Assembly: GCF_000402035.1 (NCBI RefSeq)
Contig: NC_021289.1
Span: 248,001 to 312,000 of the forward strand
DNA from: Caballeronia insecticola
GTDB lineage: Bacteria > Pseudomonadota > Gammaproteobacteria > Burkholderiales > Burkholderiaceae
Length of the DNA stretch: 64,000 bases
Direction: 5' to 3'
This document shows, piece by piece, positions 17,951 to 26,823 of the stretch. The position numbers and the translations under genes are program-made. The notes below the pieces were generated by a model that saw only the letters and a program-made list of their open reading frames with translations, was not told where the DNA came from and did no database searches. Within the stretch, counting starts at the first letter, position 1. Each line of letters starts with the position of its first letter.

Positions 17951-18340
17951 ATGAGCGAACAAGAAGTGCTGCGCGTGACCGCGACGCCCGCCGCAATCGA
18001 ACTGATCGGCAAGCTCAAGGCCGAGCATGGCGACGTGCTGTTCCATCAATCCGGCGGATGCTGCGACGGCAGCGCGCCGATGTGCTTTCCCGTCAACGAG
18101 TTCATGGTCGGCGGCTCGGACGTCAAGCTCGGCGCGATTGCGGGCGTGCCGTTCTACATGACCGAATCGCAATACGACTACTGGCAACACACGCAGTTGA
18201 TCATCGATGCCGTGCCGGGCAACGGCGGCATGTTCTCGCTGGAGCGTCCCAGCGGATTGCGCTTTCTCACGCGTTCACGCCTTTATAGCGACGATGAAAA
18301 CGCGTGGCTCGAACGACATCCGGTCGAGCACGTGAGCTGA
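17951..18340 (+). CDS. DUF779 protein linked to aldehyde dehydrogenase
   Basis: A 129-residue cytosolic protein with the DUF779 signature: VLFHQSGGCCDGSAPMCFP (clustered cysteines, possibly a metal or redox site) and YWQHTQLIIDAVPGNGGMFSLE. It is usually found next to AcoD-type aldehyde dehydrogenases; its function is not established. GGGGACGAC precedes the ATG. Confidence 0.9.
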   Translation: MSEQEVLRVTATPAAIELIGKLKAEHGDVLFHQSGGCCDGSAPMCFPVNEFMVGGSDVKLGAIAGVPFYMTESQYDYWQHTQLIIDAVPGNGGMFSLERPSGLRFLTRSRLYSDDENAWLERHPVEHVS

Positions 18341-18345
18341 CGCAT

Positions 18346-19125
18346 TCAGTTCCAGCGCGGCGGACGTTTCTCGATGAACGCCTGCGTGCCTTCGAGCGTG
18401 GCGTCGTCCATCATGTTGCAGGCCATGGTCTCCGATGCGAGCGCATACGCAGCCTCGATGCCGCCTTCGAGCTGGCGATAGAACAGGCCCTTGCCCGCCG
18501 CGACCGCTTCGCGCGGTTTGGCGGCGATCGTCACGGCGAGTGTGCGGACTGCATCGTCGAGCGTATCGGGCGATGCCACGCGGTTCACGAGGCCCCGCTC
18601 GCGCGCGGTTTCGGCATCGATGAATTCGCCCGTGACGAGCATCTCGAACGCCGCCTTGCGCGATACGTTGCGGGACAGCGCCACACTCGGCGTCGCGCAG
18701 AACAGCCCGAGATTCACGCCGGATACCGCGAAGCGCGCATCGCTCGATGCCACCGCCAGATCGCACATCGCGACGAGCTGACAGCCCGCCGCCGTCGCGA
18801 CGCCATGCACGCGCGCGATAACCGGTTGCGGCATGCGCTGGATCGCGAGCATCAGGCGCGAGCAGCGCGCGAAGAGATCGCGATAGTAATCGAGCGCGGG
18901 CTCGGCGCGCATCTCCTTGAGATCGTGCCCTGCGCAGAACGCGCGGCCCGCACCCGCCAGCACGACGACGCGCGCATCCGACGCGGCAATCTCCTGCAAC
19001 GCGCGCCCGAGCGCATCGAGCATGGCTTCCGAGAGCGCATTGAATGCTTCCGGACGATTGAGCGTGAGCTTGACCACTCCATTGCTGTCATACGCGTTAC
19101 GTTCGATCAGGACCAGGTCGCTCAT
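18346..19125 (-). CDS. Crotonase-superfamily protein lacking both catalytic glutamates
   Basis: A 259-residue crotonase fold resembling the ECHDC3 group. The CoA/oxyanion-hole elements are present (RAFCAGHDLKEM about 61-72 and ATAAGCQLVAMCDLAVAS about 110-127). The two glutamates that catalyse hydration in enoyl-CoA hydratase are replaced by Q116 and G136, so ordinary hydratase activity is unlikely. A thioesterase, isomerase or non-hydratase role is possible. It lies 16 bases downstream of the acyl-CoA synthetase and is probably in its operon. Confidence 0.88.
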   Translation of the reverse strand: MSDLVLIERNAYDSNGVVKLTLNRPEAFNALSEAMLDALGRALQEIAASDARVVVLAGAGRAFCAGHDLKEMRAEPALDYYRDLFARCSRLMLAIQRMPQPVIARVHGVATAAGCQLVAMCDLAVASSDARFAVSGVNLGLFCATPSVALSRNVSRKAAFEMLVTGEFIDAETARERGLVNRVASPDTLDDAVRTLAVTIAAKPREAVAAGKGLFYRQLEGGIEAAYALASETMACNMMDDATLEGTQAFIEKRPPRWN

Positions 19126-19141
19126 GGCGTGACTCTCCTTG

Positions 19142-20788
19142 TCAAACGTCGATGGCCGTGACCGAGCCCGCGCGCTTGCGCAACTCGAACTTCTGAATCT
19201 TGCCGGTGGATGTTTTCGGCAACTCGCAAAACTCGATGGCGCGCGGCACCTTGAAGCCCGCGAGATGCTGCTTGCAATGCGCGATCAACTCTTCGCCGCT
19301 GACATGCACGCCCGTCTTCAGTTCGACGAACGCGCAAGGCGTTTCGCCCCAGCGCGCATCCGGCTTCGCGACGACAGCCACCGCGAGCACGGCGGGATGG
19401 CGGTACAGCACGTCCTCGACTTCGATGCTGGATATGTTCTCGCCGCCCGAGATGATGATGTCCTTGCTGCGATCCTTGATGCGCACATAGCCGTCCGGAT
19501 ACGCGACGGCCAGATCGCCCGTATGGAACCAGCCGCCGCGAAAGGCTTCTTCGGTTGCGGCCGCGTTCTTCAGATAACCTTTCATCGCGATGTTGCCGCG
19601 AAACATGATCTCGCCGATGGTTTCGCCATCGGGCGGCACGAGCTGCATCGTGTCGGGATCGCGCACCGTGACCGCGTCCTGCAAGTGATAGCGCACGCCC
19701 TGACGCGCATTGAGCCGCGCGCGTTCGCCGATATCGAGTTCGCTCCATTCCGCCTGATGCGCGCAGACGGTGGCGGGGCCGTAGACTTCGGTCAGACCGT
19801 ACACGTGCGTCAGTTGAAAGCCCATGCGCTCCATGCCTTCGATCATGGCGGCGGGCGGCGCGGCGCCCGCAACCATCGCGTTCACTTTCTGAGCGATGCC
19901 GGCCTTCAACTCATCGGGCGCGTTGACGAGCATGTTCTGCACGATCGGCGCGCCGCAATAGTGCGTGACGCCTTCGTTGCGAATCAGATCGAAGACGGTC
20001 TTCGCATCGATGCGGCGCAGGCACACGTTCACGCCCGCACGCGCCGCAATCGTCCATGGAAAGCACCAGCCGTTGCAATGGAACATCGGCAGCGTCCACA
20101 GATACACGGCATGCGCCGGCATGTCCCATTCGAGGATGTTGCTCACGGCATTCGTATACGCACCGCGATGGTGATAGACGACGCCCTTCGGATTGCCCGT
20201 TGTCCCGGACGTGTAGTTCAGGCAGATGGCGTTCCATTCGTCCGATGGCGGCGTCCATTCGTAGGCGGGATCGCCGCTCGCGAGCAGCGCCTCGTATTCG
20301 ATCTCGCCGATGCGTTCGCCCGCGCCGGCGTACTGCGAATCGTCCACATCGATCACGAGCAGCTTCTGCGGCACGCTCTCCAGCGCGCGGCGCATGACGT
20401 CCGAGAATTCGCGATCGACCAGCACGGCCTTCGCCTCGCCGTGCGTGAGCATGAACGCGAGCGTGGCGGCGTCGAGGCGCGTGTTGAGCGCGTTGAGCAC
20501 GGCGCCCGTCATCGGCACGCCGAAATGCGCTTCGACCATTTCGGGCGTGTTCGGCAACATGACCGCGACGGTGTCACCCACGCCGATGCCGCGCGCCGCG
20601 AGCGCCGAGGCGAGCCGTCGCGTGCGCGCGTACGTCTCGCTCCAGGTGCGGCGCACATCGCCATGCACGACGGCGGGCCGATTCGGATACACCGACGCCG
20701 CGCGCTCGATGAAGGTGAGCGGCGTCATTACCGCGAAGTTGGCGGCGGTTTTGGGAAGTCCTTCGTCGTAGATGCCTGGCGTCGTCAT
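19142..20788 (-). CDS. Acyl-CoA synthetase (AMP-binding family)
   Basis: A 548-residue adenylate-forming ligase that activates a fatty or other carboxylic acid to its CoA ester. Motifs are LNYTSGTTGNPKGVVYHHRG (P-loop), HVYGLTEVYGPATVC, GWFHTGDLAVAYPDGYVRIKDRSKDIIISGGENIS and the C-terminal catalytic lysine in PKTSTGKIQKFELRK. It resembles the short/medium-chain group. GGAGGAGATC precedes the ATG ending at 20788; an ATG 21 bases further upstream lacks a ribosome site. First gene of a two-gene unit with the crotonase homologue. Confidence 0.93.
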   Translation of the reverse strand: MTTPGIYDEGLPKTAANFAVMTPLTFIERAASVYPNRPAVVHGDVRRTWSETYARTRRLASALAARGIGVGDTVAVMLPNTPEMVEAHFGVPMTGAVLNALNTRLDAATLAFMLTHGEAKAVLVDREFSDVMRRALESVPQKLLVIDVDDSQYAGAGERIGEIEYEALLASGDPAYEWTPPSDEWNAICLNYTSGTTGNPKGVVYHHRGAYTNAVSNILEWDMPAHAVYLWTLPMFHCNGWCFPWTIAARAGVNVCLRRIDAKTVFDLIRNEGVTHYCGAPIVQNMLVNAPDELKAGIAQKVNAMVAGAAPPAAMIEGMERMGFQLTHVYGLTEVYGPATVCAHQAEWSELDIGERARLNARQGVRYHLQDAVTVRDPDTMQLVPPDGETIGEIMFRGNIAMKGYLKNAAATEEAFRGGWFHTGDLAVAYPDGYVRIKDRSKDIIISGGENISSIEVEDVLYRHPAVLAVAVVAKPDARWGETPCAFVELKTGVHVSGEELIAHCKQHLAGFKVPRAIEFCELPKTSTGKIQKFELRKRAGSVTAIDV

Positions 20789-21028
20789 GATCTCCTCCGA
20801 ATGCGTCAATTTTTTCTTGTGGATGCGTCACATATTACGCGCGCCTGACGATGCGTGGCGCAATTCCGGCCCACCAGAATTCGAAGCGCCTGTCTCGTAA
20901 TCAGCCGATACGACTTTGCCATCCGTGCGCGTCAACTCGCACACACGCAGCCACGTTGTTGCGGCAATGCCCGGAAATCAGCGTGCTCCGGCATTTCACG
21001 GACTTAGATTTTTACCAGGAGTAGACAT

Positions 21029-21262
21029 ATGAAACGCATTTTGACTGGCTTCGCTTTCGCAGCCGTTGCCGTAAGCGCCCTCGCTCAGAATCACGGCGCA
21101 GGCTTCGAGCCGGCGCAGCGCATGATCGACGACACGATCAGCCGTATCGATGCCGAGCATCGTGAAGCTCACGTCAACTTTGGCGGCCACGTCGCCAAGG
21201 CGGCAGAACTGCTTCGTCAGGCCAAGGCCGAACTGGAAGCGGCAGACCAGATGCGTCGTTGA
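21029..21262 (+). CDS. Small exported helical protein
   Basis: 77 residues with a signal peptide (KRILTGFAFAAVAVSALA, cleaved about residue 19). The mature part is one or two amphipathic helices rich in Ala, Glu, Lys and His (QRMIDDTISRIDAEHR, then HVAKAAELLRQAKAELEAADQ), consistent with a periplasmic coiled coil. AGGAGTAGACAT precedes the ATG. No family recognised; its own promoter region is upstream. Confidence 0.65.
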   Translation: MKRILTGFAFAAVAVSALAQNHGAGFEPAQRMIDDTISRIDAEHREAHVNFGGHVAKAAELLRQAKAELEAADQMRR

Positions 21263-21271
21263 TGTCGATGT

Positions 21272-21310
21272 CTTCGCGCTTCCGAGAAGCCAACGCTACG
21301 GAGCGCGAAG
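21272..21310. terminator. Hairpin between convergent genes
   Basis: Arms CTTCGCGCTTCCG and CGGAGCGCGAAG are complementary apart from one bulged base. They lie between the exported protein gene and the convergent GST. There is no clear T-tract on either strand, so efficiency is uncertain. Confidence 0.45.
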
Positions 21311-21324
21311 GCTAAAGCATCATC

Positions 21325-21960
21325 TCAGGCCTGGTCGTCCAGCTTCACGTCGAAGCCGCGTTGCACGCCGGGCCGCGCAAACAAGGCGTCATACCAGCGC
21401 TTCACGTTCGGGTAATCGTCGAGCGATACCTGATGGCGCTCATGCCGCCACGCCCAGCCGAGAATCGCGAAATCGGCGACGGACAATTCACCCGCCACGT
21501 ATTCCACTTGCGCAAGACGTTTGTCGAGCACGCTATAAAGGCGGCGCGTTTCGTCGGAATAGCGCTTGAGCCCGTATCGGCGATCGCTTTCCGCTTCGAC
21601 CATGCGGAAGTGATGCACCTGTCCCGGCATCGGGCCGAAGCCGCCCATCTGCCACATCAGCCATTCGAGCACCGGCACGCGATCGCGCAGACTTGCGGGC
21701 AGGAACTTGCCGGTTTTCTCGCCTAGGTAAAGCAGAATCGCGCCGGATTCGAACACGCTGATCGGCTGGCCGTCGGGACCATCGGGATCGACGATCGCCG
21801 GAATGCGATTGTTGGGGCTGATACGCAGGAAGCCGGGCGCATGTTGCTCGCCCTTCGTGATGTTCACCGTCTTCACCACATACGGCAGTTGCATTTCCTC
21901 CAGCGCGACGCTGATCTTGCGTCCGTTGGGCGTGTTCCACGTGTGCAGTTCGATGGTCAT
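21325..21960 (-). CDS. Glutathione S-transferase family, YfcG/YghU-like disulfide oxidoreductase
   Basis: 211 residues. The N-terminal thioredoxin domain starts IELHTWNTPNGRKISVALEE, with the TPNGxK motif of the YfcG group that uses Thr/Asn rather than Cys or Ser, and the glutathione-binding NNRIPAIVDPDG...VFESGAILLYL. The helical C-terminal domain contains LSVADFAILGWAWRHE. Such proteins reduce disulfides with glutathione. The gene precedes no partner but shares strand with a second GST 15 bases upstream. Confidence 0.88.
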   Translation of the reverse strand: MTIELHTWNTPNGRKISVALEEMQLPYVVKTVNITKGEQHAPGFLRISPNNRIPAIVDPDGPDGQPISVFESGAILLYLGEKTGKFLPASLRDRVPVLEWLMWQMGGFGPMPGQVHHFRMVEAESDRRYGLKRYSDETRRLYSVLDKRLAQVEYVAGELSVADFAILGWAWRHERHQVSLDDYPNVKRWYDALFARPGVQRGFDVKLDDQA

Positions 21961-21975
21961 GTCGATGCGCTCCGT

Positions 21976-22602
21976 TTAGCTCAACGCGGGCGCGACGTAG
22001 CGCTGAAAACCCGCGCGCTGCGTGACGCCCGCGTACCAGCGTTCCAGTTCGGGCAGCGCGGGCCGCACGAGTTCGGCGATGCCGAACCAGCGTCGCGCAT
22101 ACGCGGCGATGACGAGATCGGCGAGCGTGAACGTACTGCCTTCGAGAAAGTCGCGGCCTTGCAGATGGGCATCGACCACGCGCCAGAGCTTCTCCGTTTC
22201 GCTCGCGGCGGCAGCGAGTTTCGCGGTGTCGCGTTCGGCGGGGCTCGTGCGGATATAGCCCCAGAAAACCGGACGCTCGGCCGGCTGCAACGTGGAGAGC
22301 ACCCAGTCGAGCCACCGGTCCGCGCTCGCGCGCACCTTCGGATCGGCGGGATAGAGCGTGCTGCCGGAGCCGTATTGCATCGCCAGATAGCGGATGATCG
22401 AGTTCGATTCCCACAACACGAAGTCGCCGTCGACCAGTGTGGGCACGCGGCCCATCGGGTTCATCGCGAGATAGTCGGGCTCGCCGTTGCGCCCGAATTG
22501 CAGGCCCGCGTCGATGCGCTCGAACGCAAGCCCCAGTTCCTCGCAGCACCACAGCACTTTCTGCACGTTGACCGAGTTGGCCCGGCCCCAGATCGTCAGC
22601 AT
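21976..22602 (-). CDS. Glutathione S-transferase
   Basis: 208 residues. Thioredoxin-like half: LTIWGRANSVNVQKVLWCCEELGLAFERIDAG, then the cis-Pro segment MGRVPTLVDGDFVLWESNSIIRYL. Helical half: FLEGSTFTLADLVIAAYARRW. It resembles the bacterial GSTs with an active-site Ser/Asn near residue 10. The other GST follows 15 bases later, so the pair is probably cotranscribed. Confidence 0.9.
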   Translation of the reverse strand: MLTIWGRANSVNVQKVLWCCEELGLAFERIDAGLQFGRNGEPDYLAMNPMGRVPTLVDGDFVLWESNSIIRYLAMQYGSGSTLYPADPKVRASADRWLDWVLSTLQPAERPVFWGYIRTSPAERDTAKLAAAASETEKLWRVVDAHLQGRDFLEGSTFTLADLVIAAYARRWFGIAELVRPALPELERWYAGVTQRAGFQRYVAPALS

Positions 22603-22670
22603 TCGATGTCTTCCTCCGTTTTCGAAGGATCCATCTTAGCCGCGTTCCTGCGGGTCTCGCTGAGCGCGCG

Positions 22671-23447
22671 TTACTCGACGTGCGCCGCGAAGCCGCTTTC
22701 GCCCTCCGCGAGTTCGGCGCGCAAAGTCAGCTGAGGAATCGCGTAGTCGCCGTGATTCTGCTTGCGGAACGCGATGGGCGCGTCGTCCCAGAAGCGGTCG
22801 AGGCGCTTGCTGAGTGCGTCGTAAGTCGTTTGCAGACGCGTGGCGTCCATCTGGCTCGTGTGATAGACGACGAAGGGCGGCAACACGTCGAAGCCCGGAT
22901 AGAAGAGCACGCCGTGCTGGATCGGAAACAGCAGATCGTCGATCGGTCCGTTGATCCCGCGCGGACTATAGTGCGACTCCCAGCCGCCCGTCGTGACGAC
23001 GATCATCGCGCGCTTGCCCGCCATCAGACCTTCGCCGTAGCGGTCGCCCCAATGTGTGTCGGAGTGCTCGCCCACGCCGTAGCCGAAGCCGTATGCGTAC
23101 ACGCGCTCGACCCAGCCCTTCATGATCGCGGGCATCGAGAACCACCACATCGGGAATTGCAGGATCAGCGCGTCGGCCCAGCGCAGCTTGTCCTGTTCGA
23201 TTTCGATATCGCGGCTTTGCAGACCGTTCTCGAACGCGTGCTTCGAATCGAGGCTCGGGTGAAACGGCGCATCGCTGCGGCGCTCGCGGACATCGTCGGC
23301 GTCGAGCAGGGCTTTCCAGTTCATCGCATACAGGTCGGACACTTGCACCGCGTGACCGTTGGCGCGCAGCCGTTCGACGGTGAAGTCATTGATGGCGCCG
23401 TTCAGCGAGCGGCGTTCGGGATGTGCATACACGATCAACACATTCAT
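22671..23447 (-). CDS. NAD(P)H:quinone oxidoreductase, flavodoxin-like fold
   Basis: A 258-residue FMN/FAD-dependent reductase. Flavin-phosphate loop is YAHPERRSLNGAIND; the QFPMWWFSMPAIMKGWVERVYAYGFGYG segment is the typical substrate/flavin region of the NQO1/MdaB-like group; GGWESHYSP follows. It transfers two electrons to quinones or other electrophiles. It is divergent from a LysR regulator 93 bases away. Beside two GSTs it suggests an electrophile or quinone stress set. Confidence 0.9.
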   Translation of the reverse strand: MNVLIVYAHPERRSLNGAINDFTVERLRANGHAVQVSDLYAMNWKALLDADDVRERRSDAPFHPSLDSKHAFENGLQSRDIEIEQDKLRWADALILQFPMWWFSMPAIMKGWVERVYAYGFGYGVGEHSDTHWGDRYGEGLMAGKRAMIVVTTGGWESHYSPRGINGPIDDLLFPIQHGVLFYPGFDVLPPFVVYHTSQMDATRLQTTYDALSKRLDRFWDDAPIAFRKQNHGDYAIPQLTLRAELAEGESGFAAHVE

Positions 23448-23539
23448 GAGGCTTTCTCCACTTCAATTCAGAAAAGAAGGCCAGCATAGAGATCGCTCGG
23501 GTATATTGGAAATGAATATCTGAAATTGCAGGCATTACG

Positions 23540-24436
23540 ATGAATAATATCTTGAGGCGGCTCGATCTGAACCTGCTCGTCACGCTCGATGTCCTGCTTG
23601 CCGAGCAGAACGTCACGCGCGCGGCCGAGCGTCTTTACTTCTCGCAACCGTCGGTGAGCGTGCATCTGGCCAAGCTGCGCGATATCTTCGGCGATCCGCT
23701 GCTGTTGCCGGGTCCGCGCGGCATGCGTCCCACAGCGCGCGCGGAAAGCCTGCGCGCGCCGTTGCGCGAGGCGCTGGCATCGCTCGAACGGGCGGTCGCG
23801 CCGGAAGAAGCCTTCGATCCTGCTACGGCCGAGCACACCTGGCGCATCGCCGCGACCGATTACACCGAATCGACGGTGCTGCTACCCGCGCTGAGCGGAC
23901 TGCGCGCCGCGGCGCCGCGTACGCGTATCGCAGTGCTGGAGATCAATCCGCCGCGCCTGACGAAACAGGCCGAGAACGGCGAGGTCGATCTCGCGTTCCA
24001 CATCACGTCACCTGACGACGCTCACTTCCATCAGCAGGCGCTCTTCAGCGAAAGCTATGTCCTTGTTGGACGGAAGGATCATCCGCGCCTGAAGCGCCGG
24101 CCGGCGCTCGCGCAGTTCTGTGCGCTCGAACATGTGATCGTGTCGCCGGATGGCGGCGGCTTTGCCGGCCCGACAGACGCCGCGCTTGCGGCCTTAGGAC
24201 TGAAGCGACGCGTCGTGCTATCGGTGCCGCATTTCCTGTTCGTGCGCAATGTGCTCGCGACGACCGATCTCGTTTCGATACAACCGTCGAGGCTCGCGAA
24301 AGACTGGCCCGAGATGCGTGTCGTCGCGCCGCCGCTCGATGTGCCCGGCTACGAGATGTCGATGCTCTGGCCCGAGCGCGTGCATCGCGATCCGGCGCAT
24401 CGGTGGTTGCGCGAGACCATCGCGCAAGCCGTTTGA
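23540..24436 (+). CDS. LysR-family regulator, NodD/NahR-like
   Basis: A 298-residue LTTR. The DNA-binding start is NILRRLDLNLLVTLDVLLAEQNVTRAAERLYFSQPSVSVHLAKLRDIFGDPLLLPG, the pattern of the NodD/NahR branch that often senses aromatic compounds. The effector domain runs from about residue 95. It is divergent from the quinone reductase and likely its regulator. Confidence 0.92.
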   Translation: MNNILRRLDLNLLVTLDVLLAEQNVTRAAERLYFSQPSVSVHLAKLRDIFGDPLLLPGPRGMRPTARAESLRAPLREALASLERAVAPEEAFDPATAEHTWRIAATDYTESTVLLPALSGLRAAAPRTRIAVLEINPPRLTKQAENGEVDLAFHITSPDDAHFHQQALFSESYVLVGRKDHPRLKRRPALAQFCALEHVIVSPDGGGFAGPTDAALAALGLKRRVVLSVPHFLFVRNVLATTDLVSIQPSRLAKDWPEMRVVAPPLDVPGYEMSMLWPERVHRDPAHRWLRETIAQAV

Positions 24437-24597
24437 AAGCATCTTGATTCATGACATTTCGGCATGATCGTCTTTATCGTTATTACCGATTCAGCACGCG
24501 TTAAGCGAGTGCTACTGTGTGCCCGGCAAATCCTTAAAAGCTGCATGTGTCTGGCTGGCGTCGCTCCACTATCGAATAGAAAGAGAGGAGACGGATG

Positions 24598-25863
24598 ATG
24601 TCCAAGATCAAGACGTGGCGGGGAATGAGTGCCGCCGTTGCAACGGGTTCGGCGATGGCGGTAGTGAGTGTTTCGCCCGCAGCGCACGCGGCGTCGGAGC
24701 CGATCAAGATCGGCGTCATCAGCGAGGAGTCCGCGGTTGCGGGCGCCTCCATCAGCAAGGCCGCGCAACTCGCGGCGGAAGAGATCAACGCGCACGGCGG
24801 CGTCGACGGCAGGCAAATCCAGATCATCGCGTATGACGACCACTCGTCGGCCTCCGACGGCGTGCGCGCGTTCCAGCGCGCGGCGAGTCAGGACAAAGTA
24901 GTGGCGATCATCGGCAGCTATATCAGCGAAGTGGCGCTCGCCATGGAGCCCTGGTCAGCGCGCCTGAAGATGCCGTTCATTACGCCGGGCGCGGCCAGCA
25001 ACGAGATTTCGAAGCGCGTTCACGACGACTACAACAACTACAAATACACGTTCCACGGCTGGATGACGTCTGCGTTCATCGCGCAGTCCATCTGCGATTT
25101 CTCGCATGACGTGCTCGTCGGCGAGTTCAAGATGAAGACGACCGTCGTGATGAGCGAAGACGCCGCGTGGACCAAGCCGCTCGACGAACGTTACCTCGAA
25201 TGTCTGCCCAAAGCCGGGCTCAAGGTACTCGATCACATTCGCTTCAATCCGGATACGTCGGACTTCACGCCGATCTTCAATCAGATCGAGGCGAAGCATC
25301 CGGACACCATCACGACCGGCATCAGTCACGTCGGCGTGCAGCCCACGGTGCAATGGCACGATCAGCAAGTGCCCATTCCGATGAGCGGTCAGAGTTCGCA
25401 AGCCACGACAACGAGCTTCTGGAAAGACACGAATGGCGCAACCGAAGGCGTCATCACGGCATCCGCCGCGGCGCCCGGTGTCGCGATCACGCCGAAGACC
25501 GTGCCCTTCATCGATGCCTACCAGAAGCGCAATGCCGGCGTTTCGCCCGCGTATGACGGCTTCACGAGTTACGACCTGGTGTACATCATCGCGGATGCGA
25601 TTCATCGCAATCAGGGCTCGACCGATCCCGACAAGATGGTCGATGCACTCGAGAAGACCGACTACGTCGGCACGATCGGACGCTGGCAGTTCTACGGCAA
25701 GAACGATCAGTTCACGCATGCGCTGAAGTACGGCGAAGGCTATATCACCGGCATCAATTTGCAATGGCAGAACGGCAAGCAAGTGGCGATCTGGCCGAAG
25801 TCCGTCGCCAATGCGAAGGTCAGGTTCCCGGCCTTCGTGAAGGTGCAGGCGGCGGCGAACTAG
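24598..25863 (+). CDS. Periplasmic substrate-binding protein of a branched-chain-amino-acid-type ABC importer
   Basis: About 421 residues with a signal peptide ending near AHAASEPIKIG. The mature protein is a type I binding protein of the HAAT family: IKIGVISEESAVAGASISKAAQLAAEEINAHGGVDGRQIQIIAYDD and a second lobe ending with FTSYDLVYIIADA. GAGAGGAGACGG precedes two adjacent ATGs (24595 and 24598). First gene of a four-gene importer operon. Length is longer than LivK (about 345), which suggests a substrate other than leucine. Confidence 0.92.
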   Translation: MSKIKTWRGMSAAVATGSAMAVVSVSPAAHAASEPIKIGVISEESAVAGASISKAAQLAAEEINAHGGVDGRQIQIIAYDDHSSASDGVRAFQRAASQDKVVAIIGSYISEVALAMEPWSARLKMPFITPGAASNEISKRVHDDYNNYKYTFHGWMTSAFIAQSICDFSHDVLVGEFKMKTTVVMSEDAAWTKPLDERYLECLPKAGLKVLDHIRFNPDTSDFTPIFNQIEAKHPDTITTGISHVGVQPTVQWHDQQVPIPMSGQSSQATTTSFWKDTNGATEGVITASAAAPGVAITPKTVPFIDAYQKRNAGVSPAYDGFTSYDLVYIIADAIHRNQGSTDPDKMVDALEKTDYVGTIGRWQFYGKNDQFTHALKYGEGYITGINLQWQNGKQVAIWPKSVANAKVRFPAFVKVQAAAN

Positions 25864-25945
25864 GCGTCTGACATGCGCCCGGCGGGCCTCGCGACGCATG
25901 TTGCGGGGACCGGTTCCACGTTGGCATCGACATCGAAGGCCGCCT

Positions 25946-26821
25946 ATGTTGCCATTGCAGATTCTTATCGACGGGTTCGCGATCAGCTCGCTCTATGCGC
26001 TCGGCGCGATCGGCTTCACGCTGATCTTCGGCGTGTCGGGCGTGCTGAATCTCGCGCATGGCGGCGTGATGCTGATTGCCGCGATGCTCGGCTGGGCGCT
26101 CGCAGGCGAGGGCGGTCTCGGCACGTATATCGGCACGCCGCTCGGCGTGCTGTGCGGCATGGTCGCCGCGTTCGTCACGTACTTCATGGTGGTGCGGCCC
26201 ATTCAGCGTTCCACCGCGATTCCGCGTGAAGAGAAGGAGATCTTCGTGCTCACCGGCACGCTGCTGTGGGGCATCATGATCCAGCAGGGCATGGCCTATC
26301 TGTTCTCCGACAATCCCATCACAATGCGCCCGCTCATTCCCGGCGTCGCGAGCGTGGCGGGCGTGCGCGTGCCTTATAACGAGATCATGATCGCTGTCGT
26401 GTGCTGGATCGTGATCGGCTTGTTGTGGCTCTTCGTGAACCGCACGAAAGCGGGCAAGGCGTTGCTCGCGGCATCGATGAATCCGCGCGGTCTCACGTTG
26501 CTCGGCTTCGAACTCTCGCGCATCTATTTGCTTGCGTGGACGCTCTATGGCGTGCTGGCGGGCATCGCGGGCGTGCTGCTCGCGTCGTTTCTCGGCGTGA
26601 GCACGAACAACACGGGACAGCTCACGGCAAGCGCGTTTTCCATCGTCGTATTGGGCGGGCTCGGCAGTGTTTCAGGCTCGTTGATGGCGGCGTATGTCGT
26701 GGGTTATCTGGAGACCGTGACCGCTTATTTGATCGCGCCGACGTTGCGGCCATTGCCCGCGCTGCTGCTGCTCGTGCTCGTGGTGTATGTGCGGCCGCAA
26801 GGCTTTCTCGGACGGCGCTGA
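25946..26821 (+). CDS. LivH-type inner-membrane permease
   Basis: A 291-residue permease with the LivH start LQILIDGFAISSLYALGAIGFTLIFGVSGVLNLAHGGVMLIAAM and the conserved SASAFSIVVLGGLGSVSGSLMAAYVVG coupling region near the end. I start at MLPLQILIDG (25946), as in the family; an earlier in-frame start would add nonconserved residues. The LivM gene begins two bases after the stop. Confidence 0.92.
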   Translation: MLPLQILIDGFAISSLYALGAIGFTLIFGVSGVLNLAHGGVMLIAAMLGWALAGEGGLGTYIGTPLGVLCGMVAAFVTYFMVVRPIQRSTAIPREEKEIFVLTGTLLWGIMIQQGMAYLFSDNPITMRPLIPGVASVAGVRVPYNEIMIAVVCWIVIGLLWLFVNRTKAGKALLAASMNPRGLTLLGFELSRIYLLAWTLYGVLAGIAGVLLASFLGVSTNNTGQLTASAFSIVVLGGLGSVSGSLMAAYVVGYLETVTAYLIAPTLRPLPALLLLVLVVYVRPQGFLGRR

Positions 26822-26823
26822 TC

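Noticed and set aside
16137..17996. 619-codon minus-strand frame
   Set aside because: Antisense of the aldehyde dehydrogenase; no motif.
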